Positions 27,910 to 36,882 of a stretch of DNA of 64,000 nucleotides are shown piece by piece. Each line of letters opens with the position of its first letter. Position 1 is the stretch's first letter. This DNA is from Erysipelotrichaceae bacterium (GTDB lineage: Bacteria; Bacillota_I; Bacilli_A; Erysipelotrichales; Erysipelotrichaceae): positions 186,001 through 250,000 of the forward strand of contig JAFQZR010000027.1 of NCBI GenBank assembly GCA_017405785.1. Direction: 5' to 3'. The notes below the pieces were generated by a model. That model saw nothing but the letters and a program-made list of their open reading frames with translations. It searched no databases and was not told where the DNA came from. The position numbers and the translations under genes are program-made.

Positions 27910-28445
27910 TCCATATGCATTTCATTTTCCAGATCATATTCGTATAATTCCAATTCGCAGTCACCTATATCTTCATAATAAGCTCTGATATTTCCTGCAT
28001 AGCGGAATCCCACACTCAGATATAAACGAGAAGCCGGCAGATTGCCTGCCAGAACGTCCAGATGTACTGTTTCGGCGTGTTTCTCTGCTTCCTTAAGCAG
28101 ATATTTCAGAAAGGCTTTTGACACTCCCTGACGGCGATAATCAGGTGCTATAGCGAACAGGTGTATCACTGCGACTTTGTCTTCAGATGTCTTTTTCTCC
28201 CAGTTATCGACTTTATACATGTCATCTTCACTGAAGGTCAGCACTGCAGCACAAGCCAGCTTTTCATTTTCAAAGCCGCCGTAATACTCTCCTTTTTCAG
28301 TATGACTGATATAATCGATATCACATGGATAGATTCCCCTGGTCCATTTTGGCCCGTATTCATCCTTTTCCTGCTGAACAAGAACTGCTTCATACATGGC
28401 AGCCAGTTTATCTTTTTCCGAGATATCGATCTTTCTGAATATCAT
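27906..28445 (-). CDS. GNAT acetyltransferase
   Basis: 179 residues from MIFRKIDISEKDK. It has the GNAT acetyl-CoA loop LFAIAPDYRRQGVSKAFLKYLL and the C-terminal ASRLYLSVGFRYAG segment, giving a complete single-domain N-acetyltransferase. The substrate is unknown. I choose the ATG at 28443-28445 because AAGGGTG sits about eight bases upstream. It is probably a separate unit from the lysine operon, whose promoter overlaps its end. Confidence 0.85.
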   Translation of the reverse strand: MIFRKIDISEKDKLAAMYEAVLVQQEKDEYGPKWTRGIYPCDIDYISHTEKGEYYGGFENEKLACAAVLTFSEDDMYKVDNWEKKTSEDKVAVIHLFAIAPDYRRQGVSKAFLKYLLKEAEKHAETVHLDVLAGNLPASRLYLSVGFRYAGNIRAYYEDIGDCELELYEYDLENEMHMD

Positions 28446-28484
28446 ATGTTTCACCCTTATCTGCATTATATTACTTATCCAAAG

Positions 28485-28512
28485 ACAAAAAAAGTGCTCC
28501 CGATGGAGCACT
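28485..28512 (-). terminator. Terminator after the YegP-like gene
   Basis: AGTGCTCC-ATCG-GGAGCACT stem followed by seven T residues on the minus strand. Confidence 0.9.
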
Positions 28513-28524
28513 GTGTAATCGAGA

Positions 28525-28896
28525 TTATTCTCCCTTTACGATTGGGCTGTCAACGGCATTCTTTCTGACGCTTTCAATACCGTTCTTGCAGCCGGCCTTC
28601 TGGGCATAGCCTTCAGAAGCAAGGATGATCTCACCGTTGCGGGCTTTTAATCTGAATCTGTATTCGCCAGCCTTGTCGATGTACATTTCGAACTTAGGGT
28701 TCTTTACCTTTTCGACTTCTTCAACAGTCTGGTCTTCTACAGGTGCGATAGGAGCATTCTTTCTGATGCTGGCAATACCGTTTCTTAAGCCTGATCTTGA
28801 TGCATATACTTCTGAAACACCAATAACTTCCCCGTTACCTGCTACCAGGTTGAATCTGGTGCCGGTCTTAACTTCCTTAACCACAAACTTTCCCAT
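28525..28896 (-). CDS. YegP-family protein, two DUF1508 repeats
   Basis: 123 residues made of two copies of the small YegP/DUF1508 module (residues about 1-50 and 67-118). Each has the pattern GxFxFxLxAxNGExIxxSExYxxKxGxxNGIxSVRKNA: NGEVIGVSEVYASRSGLRNG in the first, NGEIILASEGYAQKAGCKNG in the second. The function of the family is unknown. Between the copies is an acidic linker. A strong AAGGAGG ribosome site is present. It is probably monocistronic. Confidence 0.92.
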   Translation of the reverse strand: MGKFVVKEVKTGTRFNLVAGNGEVIGVSEVYASRSGLRNGIASIRKNAPIAPVEDQTVEEVEKVKNPKFEMYIDKAGEYRFRLKARNGEIILASEGYAQKAGCKNGIESVRKNAVDSPIVKGE

Positions 28897-28970
28897 ATTA
28901 TATCCTCCTTGTGCAAAAGTTATCTATATAACTAATTCTATACCACTTTTTTTCATTTGTCTTGTTTTTT

Positions 28971-29573
28971 TTACTCTTCACGGCGTCTGTATGTTACGGC
29001 TGATACATCGGGTTCTTCGTAATCATCCAGATCATCTTCATCATAATCAGTCTCAAACGGATGCAGACCGTATTCCCTGATCAGTTTCTGAGCAATGGAG
29101 AAATTCTTGATGATCGGATCAAACAGCAGCAGATCCAGATCCATCATGTAGTCATAACTGTCTTCACTCAGGAACCAGATTGTATGCATACTCGGTTTCA
29201 CGTTCATCAGAATCTCATCTTTTACATAGATTTCGCCGTCATCTTCATAGCCGAAAACCGGCAGATTGATCTGTGAGAGTTCCTCCCAGATCTCCAGGTT
29301 CTCTTCGTCTTCTTCAATTTCCGGATCAAATTCATAGTGAACCGTAATAGTCAGAGCCTTCAGAATCGGGTTGGAGTTTTCAATCTTAATGAAATCCGGC
29401 AGCAATTCCTTCTTAAAGTCGATCTGACGGAAATGCTTGATGAACTGATAGGAGTTGTATTCATGATTATATACTACTGCCCCGTACTTTCTGATCTCGT
29501 GGTCGAATTCCTTAATGAATTCACAGTTTCTGTCCGTTATGTCAACGATCTGATTCAGATATAAATCTCTCAT
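28971..29573 (-). CDS. Unrecognised acidic protein
   Basis: 200 residues with no signal peptide, membrane helix or motif I recognise. It has an IVDITDRN start, a hydrophobic FVxYEF-type beta region and an acidic tail (DYDEDDLDDYEEPD). AAGGTG precedes the ATG. It lies upstream of the YegP-like gene on the same strand, separated by about 75 bases that could hold that gene's own promoter. Coding appearance is good: a long frame, an ordinary ribosome site and no competing frame. Confidence 0.7.
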   Translation of the reverse strand: MRDLYLNQIVDITDRNCEFIKEFDHEIRKYGAVVYNHEYNSYQFIKHFRQIDFKKELLPDFIKIENSNPILKALTITVHYEFDPEIEEDEENLEIWEELSQINLPVFGYEDDGEIYVKDEILMNVKPSMHTIWFLSEDSYDYMMDLDLLLFDPIIKNFSIAQKLIREYGLHPFETDYDEDDLDDYEEPDVSAVTYRRREE

Positions 29574-29616
29574 AAAATATCACCTTCAATATTCTAGCAC
29601 AATTACAGATCATCTG

Positions 29617-29625
29617 TGCTATAAT
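29617..29625 (+). promoter_or_regulatory. Extended -10 promoter of tRNA-Arg
   Basis: TGCTATAAT directly upstream of the tRNA. No good -35 is visible, which suits an extended -10 promoter. Confidence 0.55.
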
Positions 29626-29639
29626 GATTCATGGCAATT

Positions 29640-29715
29640 GTCCCCGTAGCTCACCAGGATAGAGCGACTCCCTCCTAAGGAGTAGGTAACAGGTTCGAGT
29701 CCTGCCGGGGACGCC
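29640..29715 (+). tRNA. tRNA-Arg (anticodon CCU)
   Basis: A 76-base cloverleaf: acceptor GTCCCCG pairing with CGGGGAC, D-arm GCTC/GAGC, anticodon stem ACTCC/GGAGT with loop CTCCTAA (anticodon CCT, reading AGG), T-arm ACAGG-TTCGAGT-CCTGC, then encoded CCA. Six T residues follow at once as part of the terminator. The 3' end lies only six bases from the convergent stop codon of the next gene. Confidence 0.97.
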
Positions 29716-29721
29716 ATTTTT

Positions 29722-32700
29722 TTATGTTTCATCACCTTCCGGTATGATAAGGCTTGGGTCAGGAAGATTGAATTTCTGACGGTTGCCCCAGTCATCAAAT
29801 CGCTCACGGGTTGATCTTACAAATTCCAGCGAAGTATGGTCACCATTGTACTCAATATACAGAACCATAGTATCCTTGCCGGTCATCTTGTATTCCATCG
29901 TCGCCCTTTCCTTACCCCATCCTATGACAAATTTCAGAGTCTTGGTTCTGTTGTCATATTTGTATCTGGTGATGGTAAAGGATTCAGTCGGCAGACCCAG
30001 AGTATCTTCAATATAGATCTTTTTATTTTCAGTATTGACCTCAAAGTAATACCACTGCTTTGATGAACCCAGCCATGGTCCTTCCCAGTAGCCGTTTAAC
30101 TGTGACAGTTCCCCGTCTCCGGTTACCTTTAGTCTGACATATGACTGCCCCTTCTTATTGAACTTAGGAATGGTGAATGATACTTCCACACCCGGATCTT
30201 CGTAATATCTCTGGGCATCCTCCCAGGTCTCTATGGCTGTTACATCCCTGAACACCACCCTGGTCGGCTGTCCCATCTGCATGTAATGATAGACATTGCA
30301 GGCAAACACCAGATTCTCATTTTTCTGAGAGGTATCCACCCATGGCAGATATTCCGGTTCATGAGGATAGCGATCCAGTGTCTTCACCCTGTCCATATAG
30401 AAGTTCTGTCCTTCCCAGGTGACCTGATACGGATAGAACAGCGGATATTCAACGTCGACAAAGCGTATCGGTGCAATCACTTCCGAATAGATCGGCAATT
30501 CATTCCTCATCTGCGGATAATAATCTGTGATGTGCTTCTTTGAACTGAACTCAATGTTCTTGAAATAGTGTTCTTGGTTGAATACGACCTGTCTGTAGTC
30601 CTGAGCATAAACGGAATCAGCGAAAGTCTGGCCCTTCTGCAGAGTCTTGTCCTCAACCAGGAAATAGATCGTCTGGTTAAGAGGATTGATGAACTCCTTC
30701 TGGACTTCCTTTCTGAAAGCTGCATAGGCCTTGGTCGTATAGAGGTTAACCTGCTGTTCGATCATCGGTTCAAGCTGCAGCAGTGTCCGGTTCATCATGT
30801 CCTTGCGATAGGTCTCAATGTCACTGTTCAGTACGACCTCATCCAAAGCCGCCTGTATCTCTTCTTCTGAATAACCCTTATCGTTCATCCAGCGGTAGAC
30901 CCAGCTGTCTCTTTCCTGTTTGGATAGATTCCAGTAGGCGTCAGCGTACTTGTACAGCATGTCGTCAACGTATTTGTTCACATTCTTCGCATCTTCCACG
31001 GTTTCACAGTTCTTGAAGATCAGTCTCAGCATGGAGTTCCATACCCATTCCTCATTGAGTCCGTACTTCTTGACATGATCAACAATCCGCTTGTAGGAAG
31101 AGTCCTTTTCATTGACAGCCACACCTGTAGGGATCTCCATCTTACATTTGAAGTTTTCCTTGTCAAAGCCGATTCTTGTTTCATCAGGAATCTTGGTGGT
31201 GTCATTGGCCTTATATGTATAGTAGGCAAAATATGCCTGTTCCTGCATCGACATTTCGTCCAGTCCCTCGGTATACTTGTAGACATCAAGAGACACTGAA
31301 AGAGCACACAGACCTATGCCTGCAAGAGTCAGAGGCCAGGTTGCCAGACCGCCGACGGTTGCGCAGATCAGACCTACTGCCGACAGGGCTGAACTGACAA
31401 TTGCGATATCATTATCTGCTACGGCTTCTCCAACATCCTTTCCTGCTCTGCATTCACTGTAAACCTTAAGAGCCGTGAGCATGATGTTCAGGCCGGCAAG
31501 CATCTTTCCGGAATATTCAAAGAATGACTTGCCACCGGTTGAAAGAAGACTGTTAAGTGCCGAGTATTCATTAACTATGGCAACACTGGAGTCTCCTACT
31601 CCCAGTACCCGAGCCGGCCAGTTCATATCCTTGGCATCTACGGCAAACTTCAGTTTTATTATGGCCTCATGAATGCTTTCAGGAGTTCCCGTGATATCTC
31701 TGCCGCTAAGGGCAAACAGATCCTTCAGGGTATCCTTATGCAGAGCGACATTTCTCATGGTCGGATACGCCCGGAAATATACATAATCCATTTCCTCGGT
31801 ACGTCTGATCTTATTCCAGGCCTCAACAAACAGGTTGGCCGGAATGGAGGTATCGCCATCTTTGGATTTGATGTATGTCAGTGAGTGTCTCTTATCGGAA
31901 TTGGCTGCCAGAGCAGCTTCAAACATCTGTGCCGTCATTTTGCCTATCTTAGGAGATACCTTGGTGAAATGATCCATGTAGGCTGTAACTGTTTTGCCGT
32001 CGGCAGATACTTCATAAAGGAGATCTTCCCACTGCTTGGTCTGTTCGTTGAAATATACCATTCCGTCAAGGTATTCCATTTCACCCAGTTCCAAAGGCAT
32101 GGTTATCCTGACAAGCCCTGGGAACTGATCCGTTCCCGATTTCAGGGAAAGATCATAGCAGTGCAGAGCCATCATCATGTTATCATCGTCTTTACGGCCC
32201 AGATCCTTAATGATCAGAGTGTCGTTTTTTTCCAGATTGCCGATGCCCATGTCCACGGTAAGTCCGCCTACCGCTACAACATGGTTATCTTTGGTTACCT
32301 CAGCTTCTGCACCTGTAGCATTCTTCAGTTCCCTGTCGCTGTAACGGATGGTAATAAGCCCCGGATCATCAATATCCAGTTCATCAACCGGTTCATTATA
32401 TGTTACTTTCAGATCTTCAACCTTGTTCATCAGCTGCCTGTAAGCCGTGATTATATCAAAATCTTCGGTCAGAATGCCGGAATAAAACAGTCCGACAATT
32501 ATCAGATTGGCACACAGAGAGAATATGAACAGATTGCGGATGAATCTCAGAATCTTTCCGAAAAATGATCTTTTCTTCTTCTGCTTCTTCAGGGCTTTCT
32601 TTTCCCGCTTCCGGGCTTTTCTGGCAGCTTTTTTCTCCGCTTTCGCTGCTTTTTTCGCTTCCTTCAGAGCTTCTCGCTCTTCTTCTTCCCTTCTGGCTTT

Positions 32701-33186
32701 TTCGGCTTTGGTTTCTCTCTTTTTAGCCGGACTCTTTCTTTCCGTTTTCTCTTCAGCCTTTTTCCTTTTCTCAGCTTTCTCTTCGACAATATCCGGTGAG
32801 GTTTCCTTTTTCCGAGCTGTCTTCCTTGTCTTCTGCGGCTTGGTTTCGGTTTCTTCCGGAAGCTTGTATTCGGTTTTCTTTTCTTCAGTCTTCATGGCAT
32901 CCGGATCATAGTAAAGATCCTGGGTTTCCTCAGACTGAGTTTTCTTTTTTCTCGTTGTCTTCTTTGTCTCTGCCGGTTTGCTGTCCGGTTCTGCAGCCGG
33001 TTGTTTTTCAGCAGGTTTCGGATTATAGTAAAGACCCTGTTTTTCAGCAGGTTCCTTATTCTCTTCTGTTGTTATTCCGGTGGTTTCCTGTTCATCCGGT
33101 TCAACGGTTTTCACCTCTGCACCGCAGTAAATGCAGAACTTTGCGCCTTCAGGTAATGGTTTACCGCATTTCCAGCAATATGCCAT
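29722..33186 (-). CDS. Large membrane protein with N-terminal zinc ribbon
   Basis: 1154 residues from MAYCWKCGKPLPEGAKFCIYCGAE, a two-CxxC zinc ribbon. Residues about 30-208 are low-complexity, very rich in Lys, Glu and Ala, and contain two related LYYNP/LYYDP elements. A single membrane helix follows at about 216-238 (LFIFSLCANLIIVGLFYSGIL). The remaining 900 or so residues show no catalytic motif I recognise and include a glycine-rich hydrophobic stretch (about 600-660). The zinc ribbon and basic region would be cytosolic, the large part outside if the helix follows the positive-inside rule. ATG 33184-33186 is preferred because GGAGG is about eight bases upstream; the earlier ATG is too close to it. 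Confidence 0.85.
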   Translation of the reverse strand: MAYCWKCGKPLPEGAKFCIYCGAEVKTVEPDEQETTGITTEENKEPAEKQGLYYNPKPAEKQPAAEPDSKPAETKKTTRKKKTQSEETQDLYYDPDAMKTEEKKTEYKLPEETETKPQKTRKTARKKETSPDIVEEKAEKRKKAEEKTERKSPAKKRETKAEKARREEEEREALKEAKKAAKAEKKAARKARKREKKALKKQKKKRSFFGKILRFIRNLFIFSLCANLIIVGLFYSGILTEDFDIITAYRQLMNKVEDLKVTYNEPVDELDIDDPGLITIRYSDRELKNATGAEAEVTKDNHVVAVGGLTVDMGIGNLEKNDTLIIKDLGRKDDDNMMMALHCYDLSLKSGTDQFPGLVRITMPLELGEMEYLDGMVYFNEQTKQWEDLLYEVSADGKTVTAYMDHFTKVSPKIGKMTAQMFEAALAANSDKRHSLTYIKSKDGDTSIPANLFVEAWNKIRRTEEMDYVYFRAYPTMRNVALHKDTLKDLFALSGRDITGTPESIHEAIIKLKFAVDAKDMNWPARVLGVGDSSVAIVNEYSALNSLLSTGGKSFFEYSGKMLAGLNIMLTALKVYSECRAGKDVGEAVADNDIAIVSSALSAVGLICATVGGLATWPLTLAGIGLCALSVSLDVYKYTEGLDEMSMQEQAYFAYYTYKANDTTKIPDETRIGFDKENFKCKMEIPTGVAVNEKDSSYKRIVDHVKKYGLNEEWVWNSMLRLIFKNCETVEDAKNVNKYVDDMLYKYADAYWNLSKQERDSWVYRWMNDKGYSEEEIQAALDEVVLNSDIETYRKDMMNRTLLQLEPMIEQQVNLYTTKAYAAFRKEVQKEFINPLNQTIYFLVEDKTLQKGQTFADSVYAQDYRQVVFNQEHYFKNIEFSSKKHITDYYPQMRNELPIYSEVIAPIRFVDVEYPLFYPYQVTWEGQNFYMDRVKTLDRYPHEPEYLPWVDTSQKNENLVFACNVYHYMQMGQPTRVVFRDVTAIETWEDAQRYYEDPGVEVSFTIPKFNKKGQSYVRLKVTGDGELSQLNGYWEGPWLGSSKQWYYFEVNTENKKIYIEDTLGLPTESFTITRYKYDNRTKTLKFVIGWGKERATMEYKMTGKDTMVLYIEYNGDHTSLEFVRSTRERFDDWGNRQKFNLPDPSLIIPEGDET

Positions 33187-33283
33187 AGTCATTCCTCCTT
33201 ATCATATGGGGGGTAGTGTATTATCAGATAATTGTGAAATATATAGCTATTATAACTTATATTACCCTGTCTGAAAACATAAT

Positions 33284-33311
33284 AAAAACTCAGGCTTCGA
33301 TGAACCTGAGT
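33284..33311 (-). terminator. Terminator after ROK kinase 1
   Basis: ACTCAGG and CCTGAGT stem with a ten-base loop, then TTTTTATT on the minus strand. Confidence 0.85.
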
Positions 33312-33334
33312 CTTTTATTCTTATATTCAGCTTT

Positions 33335-34234
33335 TTAGTGACCGTATGATACCGGAACCATGGCAGCGCCGACGATTCCCGGCTCATCAAGCTGAGCAAT
33401 GACAAACGGAGTGTCACTGAGAGCAGCATGAGATTTCTTCTTGAAGTTCTCAACTACACCGTCCATGAACCGGTCAGCACTCTTGGTCATGCCACCACCG
33501 ATGATGAACATGTCAGGGTCGCAGATGCAGGCGATCGTGGCGAACATCTGTCCCAGGTCTTCTTCCATCTGATTGACTATCTTAACGGCGGCTTCATTGC
33601 CCTGAGCAGCCAGATCAAATACCATGCCGGCATGTTCGATCTGATCACCGAAGATCCTGCGGGCTTTTCTGACAATGGCCGTACCGCTGGCTTCATTTTC
33701 AATGGCACCGACATTCAGATAATTGACCTTCTCACGGTCACGGTCAATGATGATGTTGGCAATCTCACCGCCGAAACCATGCTTGCCTGATACGCTCTTT
33801 CCGTTGACGATCAGAACACCGCCGATACCGGTGGAAATGGTTACGTAGAAGATGGTATTGCAGCCCTTGCCGGCACCTACCAGTGCTTCAGCCAGACCGG
33901 CAACGTTGGCATCGTTGTCCAGATAGGTCGGGATGCCGAATTCTTCCTGCAGCTCGGCAGCCATCGGATAACCGGTAAAACCTGGCAGGTTGGTGGAAAG
34001 AGACATGGTCTGGGTAGCGGCGTTGACCGGACCCGGAACACCGATGCCGATGCCTGAGCATTCTTTCCAGTCAGGTATTTCACGGATGAGAGTCTTCAGG
34101 TTGGCCATGACCTTTCCCGGTCCTTCCTGACCGTAGGATGGTCCCTTGACAACAGCTAAAACTTCACCGTCTGCACTTACTTTGGCAACGCGGACATTTG
34201 TACCGCCTAAATCAATTCCAATATAGCTTTTCAT
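33335..34234 (-). CDS. ROK-family sugar kinase
   Basis: 299 residues. The phosphate-binding motif IGIDLGGTNVRVAKV is at the N-terminus, followed by GIGVPGPVN, the catalytic Asp in YLDNDANVAGLAEA and the STGIGGVLIVNGKSVSGKHGFGGEI block. The usual ROK zinc motif (CxCGxxGCxE) is replaced by a segment with no cysteines (LNVGAIENEASG). Probable activity is phosphorylation of glucose or another hexose; the neighbours do not settle it. AGGAGA ribosome site, own terminator. Confidence 0.9.
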   Translation of the reverse strand: MKSYIGIDLGGTNVRVAKVSADGEVLAVVKGPSYGQEGPGKVMANLKTLIREIPDWKECSGIGIGVPGPVNAATQTMSLSTNLPGFTGYPMAAELQEEFGIPTYLDNDANVAGLAEALVGAGKGCNTIFYVTISTGIGGVLIVNGKSVSGKHGFGGEIANIIIDRDREKVNYLNVGAIENEASGTAIVRKARRIFGDQIEHAGMVFDLAAQGNEAAVKIVNQMEEDLGQMFATIACICDPDMFIIGGGMTKSADRFMDGVVENFKKKSHAALSDTPFVIAQLDEPGIVGAAMVPVSYGH

Positions 34235-34280
34235 TTTATTTATCTCCTGATTCCTTATTTTTAATTATATCACAAAAGAA

Positions 34281-34312
34281 AAAACTCTTGCCAGTTCATT
34301 CTGGCAGGAGTT
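34281..34312 (-). terminator. Terminator after the NAGPA-family gene
   Basis: CTCcTGCCAG and CTGGCAaGAG stem-loop followed by TTTTTTCTTTT on the minus strand. Confidence 0.85.
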
Positions 34313-35368
34313 TTAATTGTAAACTATTGCATCGTAGATGTGTCTTTCACCGGCACCCTGATAGGAAATAGGTTCATTCATCAGTTCACCGTTGATGGCC
34401 AGCATGGTACTGCCGCCGCCGTCAAGATTAGCAGCGTTAATGCAGGAATAACGGTCAAACAGTTCAGTCATTTCACGGAAGTTGGCTCCTCTGGAACCGT
34501 TGCCTCCTCTGCCCTCGATAGTCATTAACAGGACGATGCCGTCTGCTCTCTGGCCAATAGCGGTACGAGGCTGCAGACCTCCCGGATTGCTTCCTTCACC
34601 GTATTTGGTCTTGGCGCCGTTGACGATGAAGAACGGTTCGAAATACAGCGCCCACTTAAGGTCGTATTTTGCAGCTTCCGTAATGGTCGTATTAAGTAAC
34701 ACAAGCTTGCCTTCATTGGTCAGACATACCAGCATTTCCTTGGCACCGGTATTCTTGAAGATCTTTCCGTCAAGAATGATCGATCCCAGGTTGTATCTTG
34801 TGTAGTCTTCCGTCAGGTTGAATCCGCCGGCATTGATGGCTACGGTAGCATTGTAGCGGTCGGAGAATTCGGTGATGAATTCACCCTGTGAGGTATTGGT
34901 AACGACCAGGTTCAGTCTCTGCGGCTGATAGATAACAGTGATCCATCCGTATATGCCGTCCTCGTCAATAGTGATGACCTTGTAGTTCTGATCAGGATCA
35001 TGTTCAAGGATCTCTCTTTCGTATGCATTGGCGTATACACCGGTATTAGGATTCTCAACGATCTTGATCAGATCAGGATCAGTTGTATCGTCTACATAGG
35101 TTATTCTGTTCTTGTTCAGTACCTCATTAATGGTTTCACTGTCGTAGAAAATATAAGCGAGATATTTGTGCTGACCGGTAGAAATAGCTGTCTGAATGTA
35201 CCATTCTCTGATGCTTTCATTTGGTCCGTAGACAACGTAGAAGCAGCCCCGGGCGATAATATCAACTATCAGGATAAGTATGGTAAGCCAGCTTAATCCT
35301 TTTTTCTTTTTAGTTTTGTTATCAGAAGGTGTTTCCTGAACGGTGTTAAGATTCTGTGTTTCTGACAT
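34313..35368 (-). CDS. Membrane-anchored NAGPA-family (phosphodiester glycosidase) protein
   Basis: 351 residues: a cytosolic KTKKKK start, one membrane helix (about 27-47) and an extracellular phosphodiester-glycosidase (NAGPA/DUF2233) domain. Visible motifs are AINAGGFN, LGSIILDGK, LQPRTAIGQRADG, MTIEGRGG and NAANLDGGGSTMLAINGE. The family includes enzymes acting on sugar-1-phosphodiester linkages and proteins tied to cell-surface polysaccharides. Its ATG overlaps the stop codon of the upstream gene (TAATG), so the two are translated together and probably work together at the envelope. Confidence 0.88.
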   Translation of the reverse strand: MSETQNLNTVQETPSDNKTKKKKGLSWLTILILIVDIIARGCFYVVYGPNESIREWYIQTAISTGQHKYLAYIFYDSETINEVLNKNRITYVDDTTDPDLIKIVENPNTGVYANAYEREILEHDPDQNYKVITIDEDGIYGWITVIYQPQRLNLVVTNTSQGEFITEFSDRYNATVAINAGGFNLTEDYTRYNLGSIILDGKIFKNTGAKEMLVCLTNEGKLVLLNTTITEAAKYDLKWALYFEPFFIVNGAKTKYGEGSNPGGLQPRTAIGQRADGIVLLMTIEGRGGNGSRGANFREMTELFDRYSCINAANLDGGGSTMLAINGELMNEPISYQGAGERHIYDAIVYN

Positions 35369-36750
35369 TATTCATTCACCTCCACAATATACGGATCTTC
35401 CAGTGTACCCTTGCCGGATACGATACTGACATTTGGTTTCATGGCGATCAGCGGTCTGACTTTATAAGCTACGGTATCATAGTCCCCAAACAGTCTGCCG
35501 TCAGAATCGATAATATAGATGGCATCAGTATTGTGGGCATCATAGTTTGACAGCAGAATGCCGTTATAACCGCCCAGATACGGAGTTGCCAGATTCGGAA
35601 TTGCCACATAGCAGTTCACTGATTTCTCATAACTGGTTTCGTAATCAAAGCCGCTGATGATACCGGTTGAACCATAGTACCAGGTGTGTTCGCACAGGAA
35701 CTTGTCGGCTCTGTCCAGAGTATTCATCCAGTCGTTATTCAGATACTTGCCGATACCGGAATCAGTGGAATAGCGTGATGCGGTTCCGTATTTGATCTTC
35801 TTGTCTTCGCCGTTTTCCGTGATACAGCCATCCAGTAAGAGTTCCGTGCCTTCTTCACTCTGGGCTGTTACACGCCACATTCTGTCACTGTACTGTACAT
35901 AACTGCCTGTATTGATGTCAGTAATGTAGATAGCCTTGGCTTCACCAGCCAGTACAAACGGATCCTCGGCTGTACCGGCACCTGAACCTACCATGGCATC
36001 AGCCGAGATGAAGATGACAGGTCTGATACCGATCAGCTGGGTATCAAAGTCTGATACTGACAGCGAACCGTCTTCGTTGACATACCAGAACTGGCCTTCT
36101 GTGTTATTGGAAGCCAGCCAGAACTGTTTTCCGTTATTCAAAAATCCCTTGGCACCGCCGGTTGACAGATAGTCTTCCAGCGTCAGCATGGTAACCTTGA
36201 CCTTATCAGAATTGATGGTGCAGGCAATATGGCTGGCATCATCAACCTTATCCGTACAGAAAACGCCGGTGGTCAGGATCTTATCCGCATTTCTCAGAGC
36301 TTTTTCAAAGATGCCTGAATGTTCATCATCGGGGATGACATTGAGCCACCTGTACAGCGATGACTCTGTGAAGTCATCATGTACGTTCAGAACAGAGATG
36401 CCTTCCACGTCAACATCAGCCAGCTTTACCGTCTTGTTCTTGTAGACCTTGAGAACTCTGAAAAGACGTCCGGAATACCTGACGTAATTGTTCTTAGGAT
36501 CATCAATATAGTAATGGTCACCGTTTTCGTCTACGAAGACACTGAGGTCACCATTGGCCTTTTCCAGTAATGCATCAGCCAGGGTGATCTCCTCACCGAC
36601 CTGAGCTGTTGCCAGTTTATCAAAATAGTCTTTATATTTATAAGCCCTGTAGGTATAGGTGCCCAGAATACCGATTATCAACATGAGGTTGATAATCTGG
36701 AATATCTTTTCCCCTACCCCCGTAGGCTGTCTTTTCTTCTTTTCCTTCAT
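35368..36750 (-). CDS. Membrane-anchored protein with two homologous extracellular repeats
   Basis: 460 residues with a basic N-terminus and one membrane helix (about 13-33). Two related extracellular modules follow, each starting with a YVxYSxRxxRV strand (YVRYSGRLFRV near 90; YVQYSDRMWRV near 285) and each ending R-P-x-I/L-x, then SGxGTxEDP(Y/F)IV (GSGAGTAEDPFV and SGKGTLEDPYIV). No catalytic residues are recognised. The fold may be related to the WRV-containing domains common on Firmicutes surface proteins. It heads a two-gene operon with the NAGPA-family protein. Confidence 0.75.
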   Translation of the reverse strand: MKEKKKRQPTGVGEKIFQIINLMLIIGILGTYTYRAYKYKDYFDKLATAQVGEEITLADALLEKANGDLSVFVDENGDHYYIDDPKNNYVRYSGRLFRVLKVYKNKTVKLADVDVEGISVLNVHDDFTESSLYRWLNVIPDDEHSGIFEKALRNADKILTTGVFCTDKVDDASHIACTINSDKVKVTMLTLEDYLSTGGAKGFLNNGKQFWLASNNTEGQFWYVNEDGSLSVSDFDTQLIGIRPVIFISADAMVGSGAGTAEDPFVLAGEAKAIYITDINTGSYVQYSDRMWRVTAQSEEGTELLLDGCITENGEDKKIKYGTASRYSTDSGIGKYLNNDWMNTLDRADKFLCEHTWYYGSTGIISGFDYETSYEKSVNCYVAIPNLATPYLGGYNGILLSNYDAHNTDAIYIIDSDGRLFGDYDTVAYKVRPLIAMKPNVSIVSGKGTLEDPYIVEVNE

Positions 36751-36775
36751 CGTCTGATACCTTCACACTTAAATG

Positions 36776-36804
36776 ATTATAGTATATTTGCCAGAGCAAT
36801 TCAA
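36776..36804 (-). promoter_or_regulatory. Promoter of the repeat protein/NAGPA operon
   Basis: TTGAAT (36799-36804), a 17-base spacer and TATAAT (36776-36781) on the minus strand, giving a leader of about 20 bases. Confidence 0.8.
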
Positions 36805-36841
36805 ACAGTAAAAGGCATTTCACATAATTATCCTAAATGTG

Positions 36842-36869
36842 AAAAGAGGGACCGCCTGCAGGCAGTCCC
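36842..36869 (-). terminator. Terminator after deoD
   Basis: GGGACTGCCTGCAGGCGGTCCC near-palindrome with TCTTTT following on the minus strand. Confidence 0.85.
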
Positions 36870-36882
36870 TTTTGAGTATTAC

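Noticed and set aside
29640-29715. tRNA gene as attachment site of a mobile element
   Set aside because: No integrase, no direct repeat of the tRNA 3' end seen nearby, and flanking genes look ordinary.
31885-32568. 227-codon open frame on the plus strand
   Set aside because: It lies entirely opposite the large zinc-ribbon gene, has no clear ribosome site, and its composition follows the complement of that gene.
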